DNA of 58,980 bases from Deltaproteobacteria bacterium RIFOXYD12_FULL_56_24. GTDB lineage: Bacteria > Desulfobacterota > Desulfobulbia > Desulfobulbales > Desulfurivibrionaceae. The notes beneath the pieces were generated by a model. That model was not told the DNA's origin, did no database searches, and saw only the letters and a program-made list of their open reading frames with translations. The translations under genes and the position numbers were made by a program. Within the stretch, counting starts at the first letter, position 1. The number at the start of each line of letters is the position of its first letter. Below, piece after piece: positions 28,698 to 37,487 of this stretch. Location: positions 1-58,980 of the forward strand of contig MGTD01000048.1 of NCBI GenBank assembly GCA_001799285.1. Direction: 5' to 3'.

Positions 28698-28798
28698 TGC
28701 GTGAACCTGGTAAGGGTGCCGAGCCAGAAGGTCATCCCGATGACGATCAGGTGCAGAATCCACCAGCCCGGCTGGTAGCGCATGAAATATTTGAGCAT
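28694..28798 (-). CDS. 34-aa single-span protein, cytochrome b559-like motif (gene B)
   Basis: A 34-aa protein with one membrane span. The stretch GWWILHLIVIGMTFWLG has the heme-histidine pattern of the cytochrome b559 alpha subunit (cyanobacterial PsbE, as I recall: RYWVIHSITIPSLFIAG), with 6 of 17 residues identical including W, H and G. The single histidine (H16) would be the axial ligand. The gene starts 4 nt after gene A and overlaps the next gene by 4 nt, which strongly supports translation. Biochemical function is inferred only. Confidence 0.65.
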   Translation of the reverse strand: MLKYFMRYQPGWWILHLIVIGMTFWLGTLTRFTQ

Positions 28799-28802
28799 GC
28801 CT

Positions 28803-28916
28803 TCAACCCCCGCAGATGAGATGACCGAAGGTGTAAACGGTGGCAATGGCAGAGGTGTGCAGCAGCCACCAGCGGACAGAGAGAAAGGGGGTGAGGTTGC
28901 GAAAAGGGGGTTTCAT
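28803..28916 (-). CDS. 37-aa single-span protein, cytochrome b559-like motif (gene A)
   Basis: A 37-aa protein starting at ATG 28916 behind a strong GGAGG. Its span contains VRWWLLHTSAIATVYTFG, which matches PsbF of cytochrome b559 (as I recall: VRWLAVHGLAVPTVFFLG) at 8 of 18 positions including the R-W-x3-H heme pocket pattern and the glycine. H20 would be the heme ligand. A short N-terminal tail (KPPFRNLTPF) precedes the span, and the C-terminus is HLICGG. With gene B it could form a two-peptide b-heme site with one histidine from each. It is too short for routine gene callers. Confidence 0.65.
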   Translation of the reverse strand: MKPPFRNLTPFLSVRWWLLHTSAIATVYTFGHLICGG

Positions 28917-29046
28917 GGGTGGTCCTCCAGGTAAATTGAAGCGGGCAAGATAGGAAGTAGCTATTAAAAGGATATCAAATTTATCCGCCGGCGAACAATA
29001 GTCCGAGACCCATTTTGTTTTTAAAGTGGCTCCATTAGGGTGCTCA

Positions 29047-29418
29047 TTAATCCTCATCCTCCACCAGTTCGGTGTCACCATGTCGGTACGGCGGCGCGCA
29101 GCAGCAGAGAACCACCAAATCTACGGTCCCGCTGTTCCGCAGCCGGTGCTTGGTTCCGGCCGGAATCACCAGGGTGTCGCCTTTTGTCGCTTGGAATTTT
29201 TCCTGGCCAAGGATTAGAATACCCTCTCCCGCAAGGATGTGGTAGATCTCGTCGCTTTCCAGGTGGCGGTGGAGCATGGTCTCCCGCCCCACCGCCACTG
29301 TTGCCTCCGCCAGGCTGAGCTTTCCCGGCCAGCCATGGCGATGGGGATGGGCCAGTTCCCTGATCAGGGAACCATCCTTGGTAGTGTACGGAATCACGGT
29401 GCTACGGGAAATCTTCAT
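29047..29418 (-). CDS. Cupin-domain protein
   Basis: 123 aa, single small cupin barrel. Motif 1 is HRHLESDEIYHILAGEG with the two histidines and glutamate of the metal site; motif 2 is IPAGTKHRLRNSG with the third histidine. A metal-binding site is therefore complete. Members act as small isomerases, dioxygenases or sugar-binding proteins; none can be assigned here. The start at 29418 follows GGAGACC. A perfect palindrome lies 43 bp upstream of the start. Confidence 0.88.
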   Translation of the reverse strand: MKISRSTVIPYTTKDGSLIRELAHPHRHGWPGKLSLAEATVAVGRETMLHRHLESDEIYHILAGEGILILGQEKFQATKGDTLVIPAGTKHRLRNSGTVDLVVLCCCAPPYRHGDTELVEDED

Positions 29419-29460
29419 CGCTGGTCTCCGGCCGGACCAATCCAGGAACGGTGTTCATTT

Positions 29461-29480
29461 CCTGATTAGCGCTAATCAGG
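29461..29480. promoter_or_regulatory. Perfect 20-bp palindrome between rsmG and the cupin gene
   Basis: CCTGATTAGCGCTAATCAGG is a perfect 20-bp palindrome 42 bp upstream of the cupin start and 20 bp after the rsmG stop. No T run follows on the minus strand, so an operator is more likely than a terminator. Confidence 0.45.
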
Positions 29481-29500
29481 TGACATTTTGATATTTGCTT

Positions 29501-30193
29501 TCATTTCTCCAGGCAGTTCTCTTTACTGAAGATGACCAGGTTGCGGACCTTGCCGGAAAAGGGCAGGGTCAGTTCGACGATCTCCTGCAACCTGTAGGGG
29601 CTGTCCGGCTGGGCAAGCCGCCAGGCGGCGATTTCTTCCTCGGCTCGGGGGCCTTTCATGCAGATAACCCGGCCGCCCACCGGGTTGACTGCGGCGGTGT
29701 GCAGGAGAAATTCCCCGATATTGGTAAAGGCCCGGCTGGTGATGAGCGGCGCGGCCAGGGTCTTGCCGGCCACCTCGGCTGAGCCTTTTTCAAGCCTGCC
29801 GCAGAGAACCTCGATATCATTCAGCCCCAGAGTGCGGATGACATGGCGCAAAAAAGAGACCCGCTTCTGGCGGGGTTCCACCAGAATGACCGGTAGCTCC
29901 GGCCGGGCCGCCTTGAGGGCCAGGCCGGGAAATCCGGCCCCGGTGCCGATATCGAGGAGCGGTTGCTGGGCGCTGCTCAATGGCGGGAGAATCCTGAGCA
30001 GGCTCAGGGAATCGAAAAAGTGGCTCTCCCATATCTCGCGCAACTCCGCCTTGGCAACCAGATTGATTTTGCTGCTCCAGCGGAGTAGCTCGGCGCAATA
30101 AAGCAGCAGCCGCCGCCGGGCCTGGTCGTCAAGGGTGATACCCATGGCACCGAGGCCTTCCTCTAAAATTTTTTGGCCCGGAGTGTCACTCAT
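29501..30193 (-). CDS. rsmG: 16S rRNA (guanine-527 N7) methyltransferase RsmG
   Basis: 230 aa from ATG 30193, which overlaps the stop of the upstream gene (ATGA). The open frame extends further but is out of family. SAM-binding motif LLDIGTGAGFPGLALKAARP, then LVEPRQKRVSFLRHV and a C-terminal VNPVGGRVICMKGP. The enzyme methylates N7 of G527 in 16S rRNA in the cytoplasm. Unusually it is not beside gidA or parAB but downstream of a membrane GH17 gene. Confidence 0.93.
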   Translation of the reverse strand: MSDTPGQKILEEGLGAMGITLDDQARRRLLLYCAELLRWSSKINLVAKAELREIWESHFFDSLSLLRILPPLSSAQQPLLDIGTGAGFPGLALKAARPELPVILVEPRQKRVSFLRHVIRTLGLNDIEVLCGRLEKGSAEVAGKTLAAPLITSRAFTNIGEFLLHTAAVNPVGGRVICMKGPRAEEEIAAWRLAQPDSPYRLQEIVELTLPFSGKVRNLVIFSKENCLEK

Positions 30194-32151
30194 GCGCAAG
30201 ATTTTTGAGAGTTTTTCCGGTGGACCAGGGTGATTCCGGCCAGAACAAAGGCCAGGGCCGCCAGATTGACATTGTAAAAGGCCAGTCCGGCCAGGCTCGC
30301 GACCAGGGCCAGGGAGCACAGCCACACCGCGTTGCGCCAGACGGCAAGGAGGGCCAGAACCAGGCTCGTCCAGGCAAAGACCTGATTGTACATCAAGCGG
30401 CCGATCATGGCGCGAACCTGGCAGATTGTCTTGTCCGGCGTCTCCGTACACACCCCCACCAGTTGTTCCGAGATAAAGACGCCGTGGCGCAGAGCGGCAA
30501 AGGCGCCAAAGGCCCCCAGCACCAGAAGGGCAAAGGGGAGCAGGGGGAGCAGCGGGATGCTCCGGCTATTACGCCAGAGAGGGTAGGCCAGTAGCAGGCA
30601 GATGACCACCCAGATATCGGCTTGCCAGTTCAGCGGGGTTTCATTGAACAGAATCGCCATCCCCCCGGCGGCGAGCAGCAGCCCGCTGAGGTGTTCGAGC
30701 ATGCCCTGGGCAGGCCCGTCTTGTTTCCGGGAAAACCAGGCATAGGCCAGGGCTGGAATAGCGAAAGCGAAGTTGTTGAAACTTCGGTATCGCGCGTCCA
30801 GGACCAGGCCGAGGACGGCAATCAGGGCACAGGTGATGACCCCCAGCCGCAGGGTGCCGTATACTGCTGCGGGGCTGAGGCTGGACTTGCCCCGCAGAAA
30901 ATCCAGGGACGCATCCAGGCTGAGGTGGCTGGGGATGGTGCCGGAGGCAATGGCTTTCAGGGCCAGCAGGTATACGCCGGCCGCAAGGGAAAGGACGACA
31001 AAACCCCAAAGGTATTCATAGGTGTTGGTGGAAATAAGAGAGAACTGATGTCCCTGCAGCGCGATCAGGATGGCGCCTCCGGCCAGGGCGGCGGAAAATT
31101 GCAGCCGGCGTGTCGCGCTCATCTCAAGGTGGCGGCGGGCAATGAGCAGGGTCAGCAGGGCAATGGCCGCGGACTGGGCAAAGAGCATCCACCAGTTTGG
31201 AAAATTGGAGACCGGCCCGGAGAGGACATGCTTGTCGGCCCGTTCCGAATTGTACAGCCCCCAATAGCCGCCCACCGCCCCTTCCTTGATCCGTTTCCAT
31301 GGCTGGTCAAAGGCCTCGATCAGGTTGTATTGCCAATGCTCCTGTTCGGCCAGGGCGATGAAGCCGCGGATAAAACGGGCCTGATTTACCAGGCTGGGCA
31401 AAGCCCCTTCCCGCATCCGGCCCTGGGAGGGCCAGCCGGTTTCGCCGATGACGATTTCCTTGCCGGGGATCTTGGCGCCGACCTCTTCCCGGATCTTTTT
31501 GATGTGGGCCATGGCCTGCTTGATGCCGACCGGGTTGTCTTCCCAGTAGGGCAGGATGTGGATCATGACAAAATCGCAGGCCTGGGCCACCTCTGGATGC
31601 CTGAGCCAGAACTCCCAGACATCGGCGTAGGTGACTTCCACCCCGGGCAGGGCAGCATTGACCTGCCGGATATAGCCGGCCAGCTGCTCGCCGGTGATTT
31701 CCCGGCGCAGCAGGGCCTCGTTGCCCACCACCACCGCTCGCACCACGGCGGGATTTTTGCGGGCCAGGCCGATCAATTTGTCAATCTCCTGCTGATTGAG
31801 CTTGGGGTCCGCGCCGATCCAGGCGCCAAGCAGCACCTGCATGCCGTATTTTGCCGCATACTCGGGTACCGCTTCCAGTCCGGCCACCGAATAGGTGCGG
31901 AGACAGGAAAAACGCCGGGAGAGCATGGCCAGATCCTCGTCTATCCTGGCGGGGGAAATGGTCAGGCCCGTGGCAAAATCAAAAGGGGACTGGTCCTTTT
32001 CAAAGGGGGCATAGGACACGCATTGCAGCGGGTGATCGGTAGCCAGCGCCGCTTCCGGGATCGGGCGCGGCTGGCCGACGTAGTACCAGAAAGCGAAGAT
32101 CGCGGCCAGGGCCAGGCTATAGGCAAGGGCTGTTCGCAGGATTATTTTCAA
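30190..32151 (-). CDS. GH17-like glycoside hydrolase fused to a polytopic membrane domain
   Basis: 653 aa. TM1 at residues 5-24 is followed by an extracytoplasmic glycoside hydrolase family 17-like domain (about 40-320) and nine or more membrane spans (about 330-650). The acid/base glutamate is in VVVGNEALLR and the nucleophile in IVIGETGWPSQGR, both as in beta-1,3-glucanases and transglucosylases of the family. A plausible role is trimming or branching of an exported beta-glucan, inferred from the fold. The stop overlaps rsmG. The start follows AAAGGGGG. Confidence 0.85.
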   Translation of the reverse strand: MKIILRTALAYSLALAAIFAFWYYVGQPRPIPEAALATDHPLQCVSYAPFEKDQSPFDFATGLTISPARIDEDLAMLSRRFSCLRTYSVAGLEAVPEYAAKYGMQVLLGAWIGADPKLNQQEIDKLIGLARKNPAVVRAVVVGNEALLRREITGEQLAGYIRQVNAALPGVEVTYADVWEFWLRHPEVAQACDFVMIHILPYWEDNPVGIKQAMAHIKKIREEVGAKIPGKEIVIGETGWPSQGRMREGALPSLVNQARFIRGFIALAEQEHWQYNLIEAFDQPWKRIKEGAVGGYWGLYNSERADKHVLSGPVSNFPNWWMLFAQSAAIALLTLLIARRHLEMSATRRLQFSAALAGGAILIALQGHQFSLISTNTYEYLWGFVVLSLAAGVYLLALKAIASGTIPSHLSLDASLDFLRGKSSLSPAAVYGTLRLGVITCALIAVLGLVLDARYRSFNNFAFAIPALAYAWFSRKQDGPAQGMLEHLSGLLLAAGGMAILFNETPLNWQADIWVVICLLLAYPLWRNSRSIPLLPLLPFALLVLGAFGAFAALRHGVFISEQLVGVCTETPDKTICQVRAMIGRLMYNQVFAWTSLVLALLAVWRNAVWLCSLALVASLAGLAFYNVNLAALAFVLAGITLVHRKNSQKSCA

Positions 32152-32165
32152 AATTCCCCCTTTTT

Positions 32166-32203
32166 ATAGGTCCCATGGGTCATATCCGACCTATGGGACT
32201 TAT
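32166..32203. repeat. Imperfect palindrome upstream of the GH17 gene
   Basis: Arms ATAGGTCCCATGGGTC (32166-32181) and GACCTATGGGACTTAT (32188-32203) pair with two mismatches around a 6-nt loop. A related CCTATAGGTCCTAT string occurs at 48846-48859. No T run follows, so a repeat or leader structure is likelier than a terminator. Confidence 0.4.
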
Positions 32204-32287
32204 GATAATCTCTTTTACCCTGCGCGGGTTTGGCGGTCAACGGCAAAGGCCGGGCCGGGCCGGTAGGAGATGGGGTTGGATGGCAGG

Positions 32288-33226
32288 TCAACTCTCGCGG
32301 GTTTCCGGCAGATCTTGGCATTCTTGGGGGTTACGGCGGTAGCGGGCCGGATTGCGGGGATCCTGGTGGATGAGGACATCGGCCTGGGGAAAGGCGGCCA
32401 TGATGGCATTTTCCACCTCATCCGCCACCCGGTGCGCCTCGGCAAGGGGCAGGGCCTGGTCAAGATCCAAATGGAACTGGATGAGCATGGTCTGCCCGGA
32501 CTGCCTGGTCCGCAGGCCGTGGAGGCCGAGCACGATCCCATGGGCCAGAACGATGTCGCAGATCCGCTGGCGGGTTTCTTCGGGGAGTTCATGGTCCATG
32601 AGAACCTGCATGGCCTCCCGGCCGATCCGCCAGGCGCTGTAAAGGATATACCCGGCAATGCCAAGGGCGCCTAACGGGTCCAGCAGGGGCCAGCCCGAAG
32701 CGGCAAAAAACAAGGCGGTGATGGCGGCCGCGTTGGTGAGCAGATCGGATTGGTAATGCAGGGCGTCGGCGCGGATGGCGGCAGAATTGGTCTGCCTGAT
32801 GACGTAGCCCTGAAAGGCCAGGAGCCCCAGGGTGGCGGTCATGGCAAAGGCCATGACCCAGAGGCCGATATTGATCTCCAGCAGGGGTTGCGGGTGGCTC
32901 AGCCGTTCGGCTGCGTGCATGAGCAGAAAGATGGCCGAGCCGCCGATAAAGCAGGCCTGGGCAAGCCCGGCCAGGGATTCCGCCTTGCCGTGGCCGAACT
33001 GGTGATCCTGGTCGGCGGATTTCAGCGAATAGCGCACGGCCAGCAGGTTGATCAGCGAGGCGGCCGCATCCATGAGCGAGTCCACCAGGGAGGCCATGAG
33101 GCTTAGGGATCCGGTCATGAACCAGGCAGCGCCCTTTACGCCGATGAGCATCACTGCCGTGGCCGTGGAGGCATAGGTTGCCAGCCGGAGCAGGCGGGCG
33201 TTGTCGTAGGGGTTGTCCGCTCTCAT
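32288..33226 (-). CDS. Cation diffusion facilitator, FieF-like
   Basis: 312 aa from ATG 33226. Six membrane spans are followed by a cytoplasmic C-terminal domain (about 215-300, HGLRTRQSGQTMLIQFHLDLD). Metal-site motifs: DSLMDAAASLINLLAVRYSL in TM2 (DxxxD) and ALHYQSDLLTNAA in TM5 (HxxxD); the FieF signature HQFGHGKAESLAGLAQ follows TM2. The family exports Zn2+ or Fe2+ in exchange for protons. It stands alone, about 130 nt upstream of the GH17 gene. Confidence 0.9.
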   Translation of the reverse strand: MRADNPYDNARLLRLATYASTATAVMLIGVKGAAWFMTGSLSLMASLVDSLMDAAASLINLLAVRYSLKSADQDHQFGHGKAESLAGLAQACFIGGSAIFLLMHAAERLSHPQPLLEINIGLWVMAFAMTATLGLLAFQGYVIRQTNSAAIRADALHYQSDLLTNAAAITALFFAASGWPLLDPLGALGIAGYILYSAWRIGREAMQVLMDHELPEETRQRICDIVLAHGIVLGLHGLRTRQSGQTMLIQFHLDLDQALPLAEAHRVADEVENAIMAAFPQADVLIHQDPRNPARYRRNPQECQDLPETRES

Positions 33227-33379
33227 GAAAGGCTCTGGCCCTTGCGCATGGTGATCATTGGTTGCCGGCAGGAGCGCTGGTTGCGCCGAGAATATCATCA
33301 ACCGTATCATAGCGGGATTGGGGATTGCTGTCGAGGGGTTGGCGTCGAAGCGGCCAGATTAACTTGGGCCCAGGGTTGT

Positions 33380-33976
33380 CTAATAAGGCCTTTGGCCAAC
33401 CACGTTCCCGGTCGGGGCATAGTTGCACACCCAGACCTGCGAGTTGTCACGGCAGACGGCTTTGGCGCAGCCCACTTCCATGGTGTTTTCCCAGACTATC
33501 TGGGTGTAGTGACTGCAGGTTTTCCCGGGAGGCGCGTTGCAGGTATTTCTGCTCCGGGAATACCACTGCCTTTCGCTGGCCCAGCTGGTGACCACGTCTT
33601 GTTCCGTGATGGGCTGCGGGGTCGAGGTCCATTTCCAGTTGCCGCCATGTTTATTAGTGGCCTTTTTTACAGCACTGGCCCAATAGAGATTTTCCCCTAG
33701 ATTGGTACGGCTGTGCTGTATGTTGCCGCCTGATTTTTTTAGCTTGTTGGCCCAGGCTGCCGCTTCACCGGCAAGGGAGTCGGACCAGCGTAGCTTGGGG
33801 ACGCCGACGGCGGTGCGCAGGAGATTGTGTTCTTCCAGCATGCGGATCGCTTCAATCTTGTAGTCTTGCGCCGAGCTTTTGCCAGCCGGGATAAGGAAGA
33901 GGATAAGCAATAAAGAGACGTTGACCAGGGGGCGAGTACTCCGGTCTCGGGAAATTATCTTCTGTTGCTGTTGCAT
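33380..33976 (-). CDS. CAP/SCP/PR-1 domain secreted protein
   Basis: 198 aa. Signal peptide (core VSLLLILFLIPAGKSSA) then one CAP domain: EEHNLLRTAVGVPKLRWSD, ENLYWAS, HYTQIVWENTMEVGCA and WVCNYAPTGNVVGQRPY at the very end. This is the plant PR-1-like type with the conserved HYTQ histidine and the paired cysteines. The role in bacteria is unknown; secreted binding of lipids or cell-wall material is proposed for the fold. The start overlaps the preceding small gene by 22 bp. Confidence 0.88.
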   Translation of the reverse strand: MQQQQKIISRDRSTRPLVNVSLLLILFLIPAGKSSAQDYKIEAIRMLEEHNLLRTAVGVPKLRWSDSLAGEAAAWANKLKKSGGNIQHSRTNLGENLYWASAVKKATNKHGGNWKWTSTPQPITEQDVVTSWASERQWYSRSRNTCNAPPGKTCSHYTQIVWENTMEVGCAKAVCRDNSQVWVCNYAPTGNVVGQRPY

Positions 33977-34149
33977 TGGCAGGTCTGGGTGATGGCGAGG
34001 TCGAGGTTCTTGAAAAAATGCAAGGTCTCGTGGTCATCCGGGTTCTGCAGGAGCCTGGCCTCGTACAGGGCGAAAAGCCGGGTGAGTACATGGGACATTT
34101 CTTCCTCGGGCAGGGAGCCCATGGCGTCCCACAGTTCCGAGGTATTCAT
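33955..34149 (-). CDS. Small hypothetical protein after the RND pump gene
   Basis: 64 aa. It begins MNTSELWDAMGSLPEEEMSH and contains a helical stretch (VLTRLFALYEARLLQNPDD). Its ATG overlaps the stop of the RND pump gene (ATGA), which supports coupled translation. No motif is recognised, and the tail is polar with CQCNSNRR. It may be an accessory of the pump, but only position supports that. Confidence 0.65.
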   Translation of the reverse strand: MNTSELWDAMGSLPEEEMSHVLTRLFALYEARLLQNPDDHETLHFFKNLDLAITQTCQCNSNRR

Positions 34150-37100
34150 GGCGTTGCCGTCTCTGCTTCGGCGGTATTGGCCTCCGGCCTCCGGTTCCGG
34201 CCATGGTCGCGGGCCACCAGCATGTAGATGGAAGGCACCACGAAGAGGGTGAAGAGGGTGCCCACGGCCATACCGCCCACCAGCACCAGACCGATGGAAT
34301 TCCGGGCCGCGGCCCCGGCGCCGCTGACCAGGGTCAGGGTAAAATGGCCGGCCACTGTGGCGGTGCTGGTCATGAGGATGGGGCGCAGTCTGGTAAGGGA
34401 GGCCTCCCGGATGGCGGCCAGTTTGGCGTGCCCCTGTTCCTGAAGGGTATTGGCGAACTCGACGATGAGGATGCCGTTTTTTGCTACCAGACCGACCAGG
34501 GTCACCAGCCCCACCTGGGAATAGATGTTGAGGGTGGTGGTCCAGCCATTGGTCCAGAAGGGGGTGTTGGGGTCGGGGATTTTGAGAAAGGTGAAGATCA
34601 GGGCGCCGAACATGGCCAGGGGCACCGAGCCGGCTAGGATGACAAAGGGGTCGCGGAAGCTGTTGAACTGAGCGGCCAGGACCAGAAAGATCAGGACCAC
34701 GGCCAGGACGAAGGCGGGCAGGAACTTGTTGCCCTCGCTGCGCAGTTGACGGGACTCGCCGGTGTAGTCAAGCACATAGCCCTGGGGCAGGATCTTGGCG
34801 GCCTCGTCTTCCAGATAGCGCAGCGCTTCGTCCAGGGGGCGCACCGAGACGCCGCTGATCTTGACCGCGTTCAGTTGCTGGAAGCGGTTCAGGGAGCGGG
34901 GCACCGTGGAGTTCTTGATCGTGGCCACGGTGGCAAGCGGCACCAGCTGGCCGTTTGGTCCGGTGATGTGAATCTTTTGCAGCTGTTCCGGGGTGAGGCG
35001 GTCGACTCTGGCGATCTGGGGGATGACCTTGTAGCTGCGGCCAGCGATGTCGAAGCGGTTGACGAAGTTGCCGCCCACCATGGCCCCGAGGTCCGCGCCC
35101 ACCTGTTCCAGACTGAGGCCCAGGTCCGCCACCTTGTCGCGGTCGATGATGAACTCGGCCTGGGGCTGGTCGATTTTCATGTCAATGATCGGCGGAAAAG
35201 CGAACATCCCGCTCTGCATGGCTTTCTGTTGGATCTGCTGGGCAAATTCCATGATCTGGGCGGGTTCGGCGGTGGAGGCCAGGATGAATTCCACCGGAAA
35301 CTGGCCGCCGCCGGGGAGTGCGGGGCGTAATACCGGAAAGATCCGGATGCCCGGTAACCCCTGGAGTTTCTGTTGTACCTCGGGCATGATCGCAAAAATT
35401 GAGCGTTTCCGCTCGTCCCAGGGCTTGGTGACCATGCCGCTGAACCCTGAGGTGGGCTGGGTGACCTGGAAGGTGAATTTCGTTTCCGGGATGGAGAGGA
35501 AGACCTTGTTGGCGGCGGCGGTAAAAGTTCGGGTCTGGTCCAGGGTGGAGTTGGCCGCTGCGTCGACGATGCCGAAGATGACCCCCTGGTCCTCGTTGGG
35601 TGCCAGTTCCTTGGCCGACATGGTGAACATGGGGAAGGCCAGCAGGCTGATGACGAGCCAGACCGTGTAGACCGCGGGCCTGGCCGCAAGGGTGGCGTCC
35701 AGCCAGCCTCCGTACATCCCGCGCAGCCTGGCAAAGCCGCGGGCGATCCTGCCCGCCAGGCCATGCTCTTCGAGTCCCGGTTTGAGCAGCTTGGCCGACA
35801 TCATCGGCGACAGGGTCAGGGCCACCACCCCGGAGATGGTCACCGTTCCGGCCAGGGTGAAGGCGAATTCCCGAAAGAGCGAGCCGGTGAGCCCGCCCTG
35901 AAAGCCGATGGGCGTGTAAACTGCGGCCAGGGTGATGGTCATGGCGATGATCGGCCCGACCAGCTCGCGGGCCCCCTGCAGGGCTGCGTCCAGCGGCGAC
36001 TTGCCTTGACTGAGGTGGCGTTCGACATTTTCCACCACCACGATGGCATCGTCCACCACCAGCCCCACCGAGAGGACGATGGCCAGCAAAGTGAGCAAAT
36101 TGATACTAAAGCCGAAGACCTGCATCAGAAAAAGGCCGCCGATCAGGGACAGGGGGATGGCCACTACCGGAATCAGCACCGAGCGCAGGGAGCCGAGGAA
36201 GAGGAAGATGACCACGATCACGATGAGCAGGGTTTCGCCCAAGGTCTTCAACACCTCGTTGATGGCATCGTCGATGTAGGCCGTGGCATCGTAGGCGATG
36301 CGCCCTTTGAGGCCGGTGGGCAGATCTTTTTCAATGGCCGCCATTTCCGTGCGGACCAGTTTGATCATGTCCAGGGAATTGGCGTTGGGCAGGGGCCAGA
36401 TCCCCATGAAGGTGGCGGTTTGGCCGGAAAAGCGGACCTCTGCGTCATAGTTTTCCGCGCCGAGCGAGACGTCGCTGATGTCTTCCAGATGGACAGTGGC
36501 CCCGTTCTCTTCCCGGATTGCCAACCGCTTGAATTCCGCCACCGAACGCAGATTGGTGTCGGCGGTGAGGTTGACCTGGATGAGGGAGCCCTTGGTGTTG
36601 CCAAGGGCGGCCAGATAGTTGTTGGCGGCCAGGGCCTTGCGCACCTGGGCCGGGCTGATGTTGTAGGCGGCCATGCGCTCGGGCTTGAGCCAGATACGCA
36701 TGGCAAAGGTGCGGCCGCCTAGAACATCGGCGCGCTGCACGCCTTGGATGGCGGAAAGCCGGGGTTGCACTACCCTGGTCAGGTAATCGGTTATTTCGTT
36801 CTGGGTAAGAACCTCGGAGGTGAAGCTGAGATAGGCCGCGGCAAATCTGCTGTCCGCCGACTCGATGTTGATTATCGGCACCTCTGCCTCGGGCGGCAGG
36901 TCCCGGCGGACTTGATCAACCTTGGCACCAATCTCGGCCAGGGCCTTGGTGGCGTCGTAGTTGAGTTTCAGGCGGACGGAGATGGTGGAGACGCCTTGGC
37001 TGCTCTGTGATTCCAGGTAATCAATGCCGTCGGCTGCGGCAATAGCCCGTTCCAGCGGGGTGGTGATAAAGCCCCGCACCAGTTCGGCATTGGCCCCGAC

Positions 37101-37253
37101 ATAGACAGTGGTCACAGTAACTGCCGCGTTCTCGCTTCGGGGAAACTGACGGACATTGAGGGAGCGAAACGCCTGCAATCCGGCAATGATAATGAGCAGG
37201 CTGATTACCAGGGCAAGCACGGGGCTGCGGATGAAAAGATCGGTAAATTTCAT
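34146..37253 (-). CDS. RND efflux pump inner-membrane transporter (HAE-1 type)
   Basis: 1035 aa, full length. The typical twelve-span RND architecture has two large periplasmic loops. TM4 contains the proton-relay pair in GLVVDDAIVVVENVERH. Other landmarks: an N-terminal FIRSPVLALVISLLIIIAGL and the periplasmic NVRQFPRSENAAVTVTTVYVGAN-type opening. It would export hydrophobic drugs, dyes or metabolites through a tripartite pump. The adaptor gene lies upstream, separated by a 208-bp MITE; no outer-membrane channel gene is in the window. MexF and MdtB are the closest types I can name. Confidence 0.93.
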   Translation of the reverse strand: MKFTDLFIRSPVLALVISLLIIIAGLQAFRSLNVRQFPRSENAAVTVTTVYVGANAELVRGFITTPLERAIAAADGIDYLESQSSQGVSTISVRLKLNYDATKALAEIGAKVDQVRRDLPPEAEVPIINIESADSRFAAAYLSFTSEVLTQNEITDYLTRVVQPRLSAIQGVQRADVLGGRTFAMRIWLKPERMAAYNISPAQVRKALAANNYLAALGNTKGSLIQVNLTADTNLRSVAEFKRLAIREENGATVHLEDISDVSLGAENYDAEVRFSGQTATFMGIWPLPNANSLDMIKLVRTEMAAIEKDLPTGLKGRIAYDATAYIDDAINEVLKTLGETLLIVIVVIFLFLGSLRSVLIPVVAIPLSLIGGLFLMQVFGFSINLLTLLAIVLSVGLVVDDAIVVVENVERHLSQGKSPLDAALQGARELVGPIIAMTITLAAVYTPIGFQGGLTGSLFREFAFTLAGTVTISGVVALTLSPMMSAKLLKPGLEEHGLAGRIARGFARLRGMYGGWLDATLAARPAVYTVWLVISLLAFPMFTMSAKELAPNEDQGVIFGIVDAAANSTLDQTRTFTAAANKVFLSIPETKFTFQVTQPTSGFSGMVTKPWDERKRSIFAIMPEVQQKLQGLPGIRIFPVLRPALPGGGQFPVEFILASTAEPAQIMEFAQQIQQKAMQSGMFAFPPIIDMKIDQPQAEFIIDRDKVADLGLSLEQVGADLGAMVGGNFVNRFDIAGRSYKVIPQIARVDRLTPEQLQKIHITGPNGQLVPLATVATIKNSTVPRSLNRFQQLNAVKISGVSVRPLDEALRYLEDEAAKILPQGYVLDYTGESRQLRSEGNKFLPAFVLAVVLIFLVLAAQFNSFRDPFVILAGSVPLAMFGALIFTFLKIPDPNTPFWTNGWTTTLNIYSQVGLVTLVGLVAKNGILIVEFANTLQEQGHAKLAAIREASLTRLRPILMTSTATVAGHFTLTLVSGAGAAARNSIGLVLVGGMAVGTLFTLFVVPSIYMLVARDHGRNRRPEANTAEAETATP

Positions 37254-37273
37254 GGGTCTTTACTCAGGGGCTC

Positions 37274-37481
37274 GTAAGCGGTCACAGGGCACCACATCTT
37301 GCGGCGATCGGTCCGGCTCACGTACAAAAGTACGCATCGCCAACCCGCTTGCCGCAACCTGCGGCACCCTGTGGCCGTTTTTAGTTGAGTTGAGCAGCTT
37401 GTCTGCTCAAAACGAAACTTATACCCGAAGGGTGGTTTCGTGGTTATTTGACCTTTGTGGGCTTCCCCGTGATTGGTTTAC
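37274..37481 (-). mobile_element. IS66-type MITE, copy 2 (208 bp, 8-bp target duplication)
   Basis: Inverted relative to copy 1. Termini GTAAGCGGTCAC (37274-37285) and the inverse of GTAAACCAATCAC (37469-37481). The 8 bp AGGGGCTC occurs directly on both sides (37266-37273 and 37482-37489). It shares the 40-bp core with copy 1 and carries about 30 extra bases containing a small hairpin. It sits between the adaptor and pump genes of one operon. Confidence 0.88.
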
Positions 37482-37487
37482 AGGGGC

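Noticed and set aside
30622-32169. 515-aa plus-strand frame opposite the GH17 membrane gene
   Set aside because: Shadow; the minus strand has catalytic motifs and membrane spans.
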